A stretch of 64,000 bases of DNA. Source: Spongiactinospora sp. TRM90649. Lineage in GTDB: Bacteria; Actinomycetota; Actinomycetes; Streptosporangiales; Streptosporangiaceae. The stretch spans positions 62,001 through 126,000 of the forward strand of contig NZ_JARLTC010000003.1 in the NCBI RefSeq assembly GCF_029382225.1, given 5' to 3'. Below, piece by piece: positions 47,296 to 54,835 of this stretch. Numbering within the stretch: the stretch's first letter is position 1; every line of letters begins with the position of its first letter. The position numbers and the translations under genes are program-made. Below the pieces are notes generated by a model, which saw only the letters and a list, made by a program, of their open reading frames with translations, was not told the origin of the DNA and searched no databases.

Positions 47296-47829
47296 ATGGC
47301 CCACAATGAAGGCCCTCCGCAGTACGGACAGTCCGGGCAGCCGCAGTACGGTCAGCAGCAGCCCGGCGGCCAGCAGTACCAGCAGCAGCCGCAGCAGGGC
47401 TACTACGGCGGCCCCGGCGGCGACGCCGGTCAGGGCTACTACGGCCCGCCCGGCGGCGGCGCGCAGCCGCAGAACGGCCTCGGCCTGGCGGCGCTGATCG
47501 TCGGCATCGTCGGCCTGGTCTTCGCGATCATCCCGTTCACCTTCTGGCTCGGCGCGGTGCTCGGCATCGTCGGCATCGTGCTCGGCATCGTCGGCATGCG
47601 CAAGGTGTCGTCCGGCGCGGCCAACAACAAGGGCGCCGCCCTCACCGGTGTGATCACCGGCGCTCTCGGCCTCATCGTGGCCATCGTCTGGTTCGTCCTG
47701 GGCGTCCTGCTCGTCAACTCGGTCAGCGAGCAGACGCAGAACCAGCTCAACGAGCTGCAGAAGACCTCTGAGTGCCTGCAGAAGGCGCAGACCGCCGACG
47801 AGATGTCGGCCTGCACCGCAGGCTCCTGA
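47296..47829 (+). CDS. DUF4190-type membrane protein with Gln/Tyr/Gly-rich N tail
   Basis: A 177-aa protein. A low-complexity cytosolic tail (QYGQ, QQY, GYY repeats, residues 1-60) is followed by two TM helices (LGLAALIVGIVGLVFAIIPF and about 112-135) enclosing the GIVGIVLGIVGMRK motif typical of DUF4190, and a short extracytoplasmic end with two cysteines. Function of the family is unknown. The tail could drive protein-protein condensation. ATG preceded by GATCAGGAGC. Confidence 0.8.
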   Translation: MAHNEGPPQYGQSGQPQYGQQQPGGQQYQQQPQQGYYGGPGGDAGQGYYGPPGGGAQPQNGLGLAALIVGIVGLVFAIIPFTFWLGAVLGIVGIVLGIVGMRKVSSGAANNKGAALTGVITGALGLIVAIVWFVLGVLLVNSVSEQTQNQLNELQKTSECLQKAQTADEMSACTAGS

Positions 47830-47841
47830 CGCGGCTCTGAC

Positions 47842-47881
47842 TGCCCCCGCAGCTTGGGTATTTCCCCAGGTCGCGGGGGCA
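47842..47881 (+). terminator. Hairpin terminator after the DUF4190-type gene
   Basis: TGCCCCCGC (47842-47850) pairs with GCGGGGGCA (47873-47881); inside, CTTGGG and CCCAGG can extend the fold. It begins 13 bases after the stop codon. A second compact palindrome, GGGCGGCC and GGCCGCCC around one base (47905-47921), follows and ends near TTTT. Confidence 0.75.
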
Positions 47882-48020
47882 TTCGCATGGAAATGGGCAC
47901 TTTTGGGCGGCCGGGCCGCCCGGCGTTTTCCCAGGCAATCGTGACCCGGAATCCACCCCCGGCTGCCCTAAGATCCGGACAGGCCCTTTAACTGGGGTGA
48001 TTTTGCTGCGGGAACAGTGC

Positions 48021-48046
48021 GGCCTCTCGTCTGCGGACGGGAGGCC
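48021..48046 (-). terminator. Hairpin downstream of tRNA-Thr
   Basis: GGCCTCTCGTC (48021-48031) and GACGGGAGGCC (48036-48046) pair around TGCG with one G-U, and GGAAC/GTTCC further out extend it. It lies about 80 bases beyond the 3' end of tRNA-Thr on that transcript's path, so it may end it. No T-run, so confidence is modest. Confidence 0.45.
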
Positions 48047-48127
48047 GTTCCTGTACCGGCATGGGTGAAGTCACATGCGAAACGCCCAAATCCGGAACCG
48101 CCGGACCGAGCGTTTGATGGTGCGAAA

Positions 48128-48203
48128 TGGAGCCCCCAAACGGAATCGAACCGTTGACCTTCTCCTTACCATGGAGACGCTCTGCCGACTGAGCTATAGG
48201 GGC
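48128..48203 (-). tRNA. tRNA-Thr (anticodon GGT)
   Basis: A 76-nt cloverleaf including an encoded CCA: acceptor GCCCCTA with TGGGGGC, D arm GCTC..GAGC, anticodon stem TCTCC/GGAGA with loop ATGGTAA (anticodon GGT), T arm AACGG TTCGATT CCGTT, discriminator T. It reads ACC and ACT codons. Confidence 0.95.
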
Positions 48204-48272
48204 TGATCTCGCGGGACCCGTTCCGGCCTCGCGACACGAGTAACCATACACTCCACGCTCATCTGACGCGAA

Positions 48273-48602
48273 TCAGAACCGGCCGTCGTTTCCGGCCTCG
48301 GGCTCGCCGGTCCGGCGGGCTCCGCCGTCCGTCGCGCGGCCCTGGTGGTCCGCCCCGCGCGGACGTCGCGGCAGCGGAATGATCTCGCACAGGTCGGCGA
48401 GATCGACGTACCGCGCGACCTGCGCCACCGACAGGCAGTCGGCCACCAGGTGACCGTTTCTGCGCAGCCGGAGAACCGGCCGCCCCGCCCGGACGGCACC
48501 GGTGATCTCGTAGCCGTCCGGCCCGACCCATCGCCTCTCCACGAACGGACACACTAGGCCGAAGTCCCACTGGTTTCCCTGAACAACACGCGTATCGCTC
48601 AT
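48273..48602 (-). CDS. Hypothetical protein, 109 aa
   Basis: Starts MSDTRVVQGNQWDFGLVCPF and continues ERRWVGPDGYEITGAV, LRLRRNGHLVADCLSVAQ and ARYVDLADLCEIIPLPRR; the last 30 residues are polar and disordered. The compact beta-rich core with regular codon use suggests a real gene, but no family was recognised. It lies between tRNA-Thr and the NlpC/P60 gene on the same strand. The ribosome-binding site is weak. Confidence 0.55.
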   Translation of the reverse strand: MSDTRVVQGNQWDFGLVCPFVERRWVGPDGYEITGAVRAGRPVLRLRRNGHLVADCLSVAQVARYVDLADLCEIIPLPRRPRGADHQGRATDGGARRTGEPEAGNDGRF

Positions 48603-48634
48603 ACCGAACAGGTATGCGATTTCCCATCAGCGTG

Positions 48635-49258
48635 CTATCTGTCGTCTTTGAGTCGGTAGTAGCCGATCAGATCGTCCATGACGGTGACCTCGTCCAGCCG
48701 CACCTTGGTGCCGGTGCGCAACGCGTTGATCATCCGGCCGCCGCCGACGTAGATGCCGGAGTGGTGGGTGCGGGCCCGGCGCTTGCTCAGCTTGCCGTAG
48801 AACACCAGGTCACCGGGGCGGGCCGCCTCTGGGGACACCCGCTGCATACGCCTGATGTGGTCATTGGTGGTGCCGCCGCCGAGCACGTCGTCGCCGTACG
48901 CGAGGTGGTAGACCCAACGGACCAGGCCGGAGCAGTCCAGGCCGACCGTCTCCTCCGCGGGGCACGGGCGGATCTTGCCGCGATAGCCGAGGCAGGTGCC
49001 GAGGGACGGCCCGGGACGCCGCGCGTGGCCGCCGCCCCAGGCGTAGGGGACGCGCCCGCCGTCCCAGCCGGGCAGCACCCGCCCCCGCATCACCGCCGTG
49101 GCGACGGCCACCACCCGGTTCGGGTCCACGTCGAGGTCCACCGGTTTGGCGAGAGGAACCGAGGCGACCGCGAACGCCAGCACCATGCCCACCACGAACG
49201 CGAGCCGGAGCGGCCGGTTTCGGCCGCCGTCGCACACGTATCGCCAGATTCCTCTCAC
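48635..49258 (-). CDS. Membrane-anchored NlpC/P60 cell-wall hydrolase
   Basis: A 207-aa protein with an N-terminal TM anchor (LRLAFVVGMVLAFAVASVPL) and an NlpC/P60 domain. The catalytic Cys is in VGLDCSGLVRWVYH, the His in THHSGIYVGGGRMI; the third polar residue follows. It should cut peptide cross-links in peptidoglycan. The GTG at 49258 is chosen from where the protein pattern starts; the frame continues upstream only as antisense to the kinase gene. Confidence 0.88.
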   Translation of the reverse strand: MRGIWRYVCDGGRNRPLRLAFVVGMVLAFAVASVPLAKPVDLDVDPNRVVAVATAVMRGRVLPGWDGGRVPYAWGGGHARRPGPSLGTCLGYRGKIRPCPAEETVGLDCSGLVRWVYHLAYGDDVLGGGTTNDHIRRMQRVSPEAARPGDLVFYGKLSKRRARTHHSGIYVGGGRMINALRTGTKVRLDEVTVMDDLIGYYRLKDDR

Positions 49259-49358
49259 AGGGCGATTCTGCCGCCACGCGGGGCGGGACAGGCGGACCGG
49301 ATCGACTAGTCTCACGAACAGATCGGCTCGGCGTCGTCGGGAGAGCTGCGGGGGAAAG

Positions 49359-50492
49359 GTGACCGAGCACCGCGCACCACAGCCGTCCGTCCGGCCCACC
49401 ACCGGCCCTGGACCCGGCGGGCTCCCCCCTGCCTCGCAGCCGTACTGGGGTGATGACGCGGCCCTTGTGGTGGCGGTCGTGCTGGGTGTGGTGTGGGCGG
49501 TGGTCTCGGGGGCCGGAGGCGTGGCGGGGTGGGGGGTCGCGCTGCTGGCCACGCTGGAGGTGGTGCGCAGGCGTGGCGTTCGGGCGCTCTTCGCGGCGCG
49601 GGGCCCGGCCGTCCCTCGGATGCCCTCGCATCTGCCCAGGGTGAGCGACCTGCCGGTGGTATTGGTGCTCGCCTGGACCGGATGGCTGGCGTTGCCCTGG
49701 GGGCTCAGCGCGCCCGCCGCGCAGAACGGACAGCCGGCATCGCTCGGGCCGGTGCCCGCCAAGTCTCCGGCCGCTCCGCAGGCGCGGCGTGACGTCTACC
49801 ACGAGGTGGCCGAGCGCGCCGCCGTACGCGAGCGCGCCCGGATCGCGAGCGAGGTGCACGACGTGGCGGGGCACGGTCTGGCCGCGATCGCGATGCAGGC
49901 CAAGCTCGCGCTGCTGATGCTCGACGAGCGGCCCGAGCAGGCCCGCGCCTCGCTGGAGGCGATCCGCTCGACCAGCACCCGCGCCCTGGCCGACCTCCGC
50001 GCCGCCCTCGACACCATGGCCCCCGCCGAGCCGCGCGCCGGGGCGGGCCGCGACGGAGGGCCTTACGACCTTCGCGGGCTGGTGGAGAACGTGCGGGCCG
50101 CCGGGCTCCCGGTGGACCTCGAAGTGGACGAGCGGGCCGGCGCCGCGCCCGCCCACGTGGCGGCGGCCGTCCACCGCATCGTGCAGGAGTCGCTGACCAA
50201 CGTCATGCGCCACGCCGGCCCCACCCGAGCCGTAGTGCGCGTCGCCCACGAGCCGACCCCCGACGGCACCCCCGGCGACCTCGTCGTGGACGTCTCCGAT
50301 CGGGGGGTGGGATCCGCTGCCGTGAGGGCTTCGGAGGGGCGGGGGATGGCCGGGATGCGGGCTCGCGCGCGGGCTGCCGGGGGGTGCTTCAATGCGGGGC
50401 CGCGGGATGACGGCGGGTTCCGGGTGGTGGCGCGTTTCCCCCGTGCGGACGGCGGCGCGTCCTGCGCGCCGAGAGGCCGGGACGAGGCGTGA
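49359..50492 (+). CDS. Two-component sensor histidine kinase (NarL-type, HisKA_3)
   Basis: A 377-aa kinase with two to three TM segments (about 35-65 and 98-118), no large external sensor, then the dimerisation box ARIASEVHDVAGHGLAAIA with phospho-acceptor His167, and a HATPase_c domain (VQESLTNVMRHAG, VSDRGVGS, GRGMAGMRAR). The GTG at 49359 follows GCGGGGGAAAG. It overlaps the response-regulator gene by four bases. Stimulus unknown; the small membrane input suggests envelope sensing. Confidence 0.9.
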   Translation: MTEHRAPQPSVRPTTGPGPGGLPPASQPYWGDDAALVVAVVLGVVWAVVSGAGGVAGWGVALLATLEVVRRRGVRALFAARGPAVPRMPSHLPRVSDLPVVLVLAWTGWLALPWGLSAPAAQNGQPASLGPVPAKSPAAPQARRDVYHEVAERAAVRERARIASEVHDVAGHGLAAIAMQAKLALLMLDERPEQARASLEAIRSTSTRALADLRAALDTMAPAEPRAGAGRDGGPYDLRGLVENVRAAGLPVDLEVDERAGAAPAHVAAAVHRIVQESLTNVMRHAGPTRAVVRVAHEPTPDGTPGDLVVDVSDRGVGSAAVRASEGRGMAGMRARARAAGGCFNAGPRDDGGFRVVARFPRADGGASCAPRGRDEA

Positions 50493-51157
50493 TCCGGATC
50501 GCGCTCGCCGACGACGAGGCGGTCGTGCGAATGGGCCTGCGCGTTCTCATCGAGCGCGAGCCCGACCTCGAACTCGTCGGAGAGGCGGCCGACGGCGCCG
50601 CCGCCCTCGAACTGGTCCGCCGTACCCGCCCCGACGTGCTGCTCCTCGACATCCGGATGCCCGGCACCGACGGCGTCGCCACGCTGCGGGCGCTGGCCGC
50701 CGACCCCGTCCTGCGCGACCTGCGGGTCGTCGTGGTGACCACGTTCGAGATCGACCACTACGTCTTCGAGTCGCTCCAGGCGGGCGCGAGCGGCTTCATC
50801 CTGAAGGAGAACGCCCCCGAGGAGCTCGCCCACGCGATCCGGGTCGTGGCGGCGGGCGAGGCGCTGCTGTCCCCGTCGGTGACCCGGCGCGTGATCGGCA
50901 TGTTCGGCCGCCACCTGGCGGGGGGCATCGCGCCCGCCGTCGCGGGGCTCGACGAGCTGACCCCGCGAGAGCGCGAGCTGGTCGCCTGGGTGGCCACCGG
51001 CCGGTCCAACGACGAGATCGCCCGCGAGCTGGTGATCAGCCCAGAGACGGTGCGCACCCACGTCAGCCGGGCGATGGTGAAGCTGCGGGCCCGCGACCGG
51101 GCCCAGCTCGTGGTGTTCGCCATGCGCGCGGGCCTGGCCATCCCCACCGAATCCTGA
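50489..51157 (+). CDS. NarL/FixJ-type response regulator
   Basis: A 222-aa regulator. The receiver domain has phospho-acceptor Asp54 in LLLDIRMPG and a conserved Lys in FILKENA; the C-terminal LuxR-type helix-turn-helix is LTPRERELVAWVATGRSNDE, then ETVRTHVSRAMVKL. GTG start overlapping the kinase stop (GTGA) proves coupled expression with the cognate kinase. It is convergent with secY. Targets unknown. Confidence 0.93.
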   Translation: MIRIALADDEAVVRMGLRVLIEREPDLELVGEAADGAAALELVRRTRPDVLLLDIRMPGTDGVATLRALAADPVLRDLRVVVVTTFEIDHYVFESLQAGASGFILKENAPEELAHAIRVVAAGEALLSPSVTRRVIGMFGRHLAGGIAPAVAGLDELTPRERELVAWVATGRSNDEIARELVISPETVRTHVSRAMVKLRARDRAQLVVFAMRAGLAIPTES

Positions 51158-51170
51158 GCCCCGCCGCTCG

Positions 51171-52481
51171 TCACTTGCGCAGGAAGCCCTCGTAGTTGCG
51201 CTGCTGGAGCTGGCTCTCGATCTGCTTGACCGTCTCCAGACCCACCCCGACCATGATCAGGATGCTCGCGCCGCCGAACGGGAAGTTCTGCTGCGTGCCG
51301 GGGTCCCTGAGCAGGACGAACGCCACGATCGGGATCAGCGACAGCACCCCGAGATAGATGGATCCCGGCGCGGTCATCCGCGTCAGCACGTAGTTCATGT
51401 ATTCGGCGGTGGGCCGCCCCGGCCGGACGCCCTGCACGAACCCGCCGTATCTGCGCAGGTTGTCGGCGACCTCCGCCGGGTCGAACGTGATGGACACGTA
51501 GAAGAAGGCGAACGACACGATGAGCGCGAAGTAGGACACGATGTAGACGGGATGGTCGCCGGACACGAGGTAGCGGTTGACCCACGCGGCCACGCCCGAT
51601 TCGGGGCCCGCCACGGACACCGCGAGCTGCGGCAGCATCAGCAGCGAGGAGGTGAAGATGACGGGGACGATCCCGGCCTGGTTCACCTTGATCGGAATGT
51701 ACGTCGACGTCCCGCCGTAGGTCCTGCTGCCCACCATGCGCTTGGCGTACTGCACGGGAACGCGCCGCTGCCCCTGCTCGACGAACACCACCGCCGCGAC
51801 CAGGAACACCCCCAGCACCATGATCATCACGAACGCGGCGACGCTCTGCCGCATGATCGTGGTGAGGTACGACGGGAAGACGGCGACCACCTGGGTGAAG
51901 ATCAGGATGGACATGCCGTTGCCCACCCCGCGCTCGGTGAGCTGCTCGCCCATCCACATGGTCACGATCGCGCCCGCCGTGATCGTGCTCACCAGGGTGA
52001 TCGTGGTGAGGAGGTCCTGGCCGGCCAGCAGCGGCAGCCGGCACGACGGGAAGATCTGCCCCGAGCGGGCCATCGCCACCACCGCCGTGGCGTTCAGCAC
52101 GGCCAGCCCGATGGTGAGGTAACGGGTGTACTGCGTGATCTTCGCGTTGCCCGCCTGCCCCTCCTTGCGCAGCGCCGCGAGCCGGGGGATCGTCACCGCG
52201 AGGAGCTGGAGCACGATGCTCGCCGTGATGTACGGCACGATGCCGAGCGCGAAGACCGACAGCCGCAGCATTCCGCCGCCGCTGAAGAACTGGACCAGGT
52301 CGAAGACCGTGCGCGAGGAGCCCGCCTGGGCCTGTGTCAGGCAGGCCGTGACGTTGCGCACGTGCACGCCGGGCGCGGGCAGGATCTGGCCGAACCGGAA
52401 CAGCACGATCATGCCGAGCGTGAAGAGCAGCTTCCCGCGCAGCTCGGGCGTGCGCAGCGCACGGGAGATCACGCTCAGCAC
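51171..52481 (-). CDS. secY: Stand-alone SecY preprotein translocase subunit paralogue
   Basis: A 436-aa ten-helix SecY with family motifs LGIVPYITASIVLQLL, RLAALRKEGQ, GNGMSILIF and GVRPGRPTAEYMN. It is full length and intact. It lies outside the ribosomal-protein spc operon, where actinobacterial secY normally precedes adk and map. Here it is flanked by a two-component system and an MFS exporter, and no secA, secE or accessory Sec gene is near. It is therefore probably a second, accessory SecY, unless this genome has moved its only copy. GTG start at 52481. Confidence 0.9.
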   Translation of the reverse strand: MLSVISRALRTPELRGKLLFTLGMIVLFRFGQILPAPGVHVRNVTACLTQAQAGSSRTVFDLVQFFSGGGMLRLSVFALGIVPYITASIVLQLLAVTIPRLAALRKEGQAGNAKITQYTRYLTIGLAVLNATAVVAMARSGQIFPSCRLPLLAGQDLLTTITLVSTITAGAIVTMWMGEQLTERGVGNGMSILIFTQVVAVFPSYLTTIMRQSVAAFVMIMVLGVFLVAAVVFVEQGQRRVPVQYAKRMVGSRTYGGTSTYIPIKVNQAGIVPVIFTSSLLMLPQLAVSVAGPESGVAAWVNRYLVSGDHPVYIVSYFALIVSFAFFYVSITFDPAEVADNLRRYGGFVQGVRPGRPTAEYMNYVLTRMTAPGSIYLGVLSLIPIVAFVLLRDPGTQQNFPFGGASILIMVGVGLETVKQIESQLQQRNYEGFLRK

Positions 52482-52738
52482 GGCGGCCGCCGGGTCTGGT
52501 GTTCATCTGGCATCACAGCGGCGATTCTCGCCAGCGGGAGCCGCCCCGGACATCCGCCCGCAAGCGGCTTCGGACATACGCGAATCCGCGTACGCCACGG
52601 CCTCGGAGGGTTGGAAACCGGCACGTCAGAGCGCGTCTGCGGAAAGCTCGATCATTCCGGCCACCACCGCATCCCGCTGCGCTACCTTCCCCGATACAAC
52701 CCATATGGGTGCGACACCACTGACCACGGGGGTTCCTG

Positions 52739-54253
52739 ATGGCTGTCGGAGAACGGGGCGGCCCGGCGTGGGCCGGGCTCGCCGTCCTCGTCCTGCCCGC
52801 GCTACTCGTGGCGACCGGGAGCGCCGCGACCGACCAGGTCACGCCCCAGATAGCGGAGGATCTGCGCCTGGACGACGCGGGACTGTCCTGGTTCGGCGAG
52901 ACCTACACGCTACTGTCCGTCGCCTTCCTGATCGCCATGGGCGCGGTGGCCGACCGGGTGGGCAGGCGCAGGCTGCTGCGATACGGCGCCGCCGGCTTCG
53001 GCCTGGCCGCGCCGCTCGCCGCCTTCTCGACCGGCGCCGCGACCCTCATCGCCGCCCACGCGGTGCTCGGCCTCGCCGCCGCCGCGCTGATCCCCGCCAC
53101 GCTCGCGCTGGTCAGGAACATGTTCCCGGACCGGGGACGGCGGCTCACCGCCATCGCCGTGCTGATCGCCAGCGGATACGCCGGGGCCGAGGCCGCGCCG
53201 GCGCTCGGCCTGATCGTGGCCGAGCACTTCGGGTGGCCCTGGGTGTTCCTATGCCAGGCGCCCATCGCGCTACTGCTGCTCGCGCTGTCCCCGCTGCTCC
53301 CAGAAAGCCGTGATCCCGGCGCGGAACGGTTCGACGCGGCCGGTGCGGCGCTGTCGGTGGTCGCCGTGGCGGCGCTGCTCTACGGGCTCAGCGCGCTCGC
53401 GTACGAAGAGGTCGCGGTGGTTCCGGCGGTGGCCGTGGCGGCGGGGCTCGCGCTGTGCGCGGTCGTGGTGCTGCGCCGGGGCGGGCCCGCCGCCGTCCCG
53501 CTCCTCGGCTCCCGACCGCCGGTCGCGGGGTTCGTCACGGTGCTCCTGGTCGCGGCGATGTCGCTCGGCACGGCCACCCTGGGGGCGGACCTGGCCCGAT
53601 GGTCCGTCGCGCTGGATCCGGGTCTGGAACGCTGGACGCTGCTGCTGCCGGCGGCCGCGATGGTCGCCGGTCACCTGCTCGCCCCGGTGTTCGCGCGGCG
53701 TGCCCACTCCGCCTCGGTGGTGGGCGGCGGGCTGGCGGTCATCGCGGCCGGGGTCGCGCCGCTCGCCCTGATCGGCTCCGAGATCGGCGCGATTCCAGTG
53801 ATCGTGACCACGATGGTCCTCTCCTTCGGGGCCGGGCTGGCGCTGGTCCCGGCGATCGAGCTGATCGTGGGGGCCGCGCCGCCGGAGCGCGCCGGGGTTC
53901 CGGCCGCGCTGCCGGAACTGGCCAGGCAGTTCGGCGCGGTGCTCGGGTTCGCCGCGTTCGAAGGCGTACGCTCCGTCGCCTATCGGGTCCTGCTGACGCC
54001 GCCCCCCGGGCTGCCGCCCGAGATCGCCGACGCCATTCGCGACCGGTACGCGCTGGAGTCCCTCGGTGAGCTGCCCGAGCGGTCGCTGAAAGCCGCGCTG
54101 GACGCCACCACGGCGGCGGACACCGCGAGCCTGCGGGTGAGCGCGGCGGTCGCCGCGATCGCCGCGCTGGCCGTGGCCGTGCCGGCGCTGATGTCGTCCC
54201 GCCGCCGGACGACGTACGAGGAGACGCCGGACAGGCGGGAGGCACCCGCATAG
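52739..54253 (+). CDS. DHA2/EmrB-QacA-type MFS drug exporter
   Basis: A 504-aa polytopic protein with about 14 hydrophobic segments. Motif A is IAMGAVADRVGRRRLLRYGA between helices 2 and 3, and a Pro/Gly-rich helix 5 region (GYAGAEAAPALGLIVAEHFGWPW) is typical of drug:H+ antiporters. Substrate unknown. ATG preceded by GGGGGTTCCTG. Single gene, divergent from secY and convergent with the flavoprotein gene. Confidence 0.88.
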   Translation: MAVGERGGPAWAGLAVLVLPALLVATGSAATDQVTPQIAEDLRLDDAGLSWFGETYTLLSVAFLIAMGAVADRVGRRRLLRYGAAGFGLAAPLAAFSTGAATLIAAHAVLGLAAAALIPATLALVRNMFPDRGRRLTAIAVLIASGYAGAEAAPALGLIVAEHFGWPWVFLCQAPIALLLLALSPLLPESRDPGAERFDAAGAALSVVAVAALLYGLSALAYEEVAVVPAVAVAAGLALCAVVVLRRGGPAAVPLLGSRPPVAGFVTVLLVAAMSLGTATLGADLARWSVALDPGLERWTLLLPAAAMVAGHLLAPVFARRAHSASVVGGGLAVIAAGVAPLALIGSEIGAIPVIVTTMVLSFGAGLALVPAIELIVGAAPPERAGVPAALPELARQFGAVLGFAAFEGVRSVAYRVLLTPPPGLPPEIADAIRDRYALESLGELPERSLKAALDATTAADTASLRVSAAVAAIAALAVAVPALMSSRRRTTYEETPDRREAPA

Positions 54254-54266
54254 CGGGCACCGGTGA

Positions 54267-54785
54267 TCAGGGGGCGTATCTTCCGGTGTCCTCGGTGAGG
54301 GCGGCGAGGGCGGCGAGGGCGGCCTCCCAGCGGGGCTCGCCGTCGCCGGTGTCGAGCAGGACGCGGACGCCCTCGGCGCGCAGGCCGTCCACCGCGCGGC
54401 GGAACGGCGCGCGCGAGGCGAGCGCGGCGTTCACGAACGGGACCACCACCACGGGGATCCCCAGGCCAGGGGCCTCGGCGAGCAGCCCCAGGGCGTAGGT
54501 GTCGGTGATGCCCAGGGCGAACTTGTTGACGGTGTTGAAGGTGGCCGGGGCCACGATCACGGCGTCAGGACGCGGCGGCTTCGGCTCGCCGGGCCTGCGG
54601 TAACGGCTGCGCACCGGACGCCCGGTGCTCGACTCAAGGGCCGGGATGTCGAGGAAGTCCAGCGCGGACGGCGTGGCCACCACCTGTACGGCCCAGCCCG
54701 CGCCCTGCGCCCGGTCGATCAGCCCGACCACCTCGCCGCCCGCCTCGGCGGCGCAGACGATGACGTACAAGGTTCCGCCGGGCAC
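54267..54785 (-). CDS. Flavoprotein of the CoaC/EpiD (PPC decarboxylase) fold
   Basis: A 172-aa single-domain flavoprotein: LYVIVCAAEAGGEVVGLIDR, then WAVQVVATPSALDFLD, DAVIVAPATFNTVNKFALGI and GIPVVVVPFVN. The family decarboxylates phosphopantothenoylcysteine or peptidyl-cysteine. The canonical active-site His and the PxMNxxMW motif of CoaC are not present (VPFVNAALAS instead), so it is likely a divergent member with another substrate. Orientation is opposite to the exporter. Confidence 0.75.
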   Translation of the reverse strand: MPGGTLYVIVCAAEAGGEVVGLIDRAQGAGWAVQVVATPSALDFLDIPALESSTGRPVRSRYRRPGEPKPPRPDAVIVAPATFNTVNKFALGITDTYALGLLAEAPGLGIPVVVVPFVNAALASRAPFRRAVDGLRAEGVRVLLDTGDGEPRWEAALAALAALTEDTGRYAP

Positions 54786-54835
54786 ACGCGCCTCCCCTGG
54801 CGACGGTCGTCCTTCAGCCGCCCGCCGGCCGTCCT

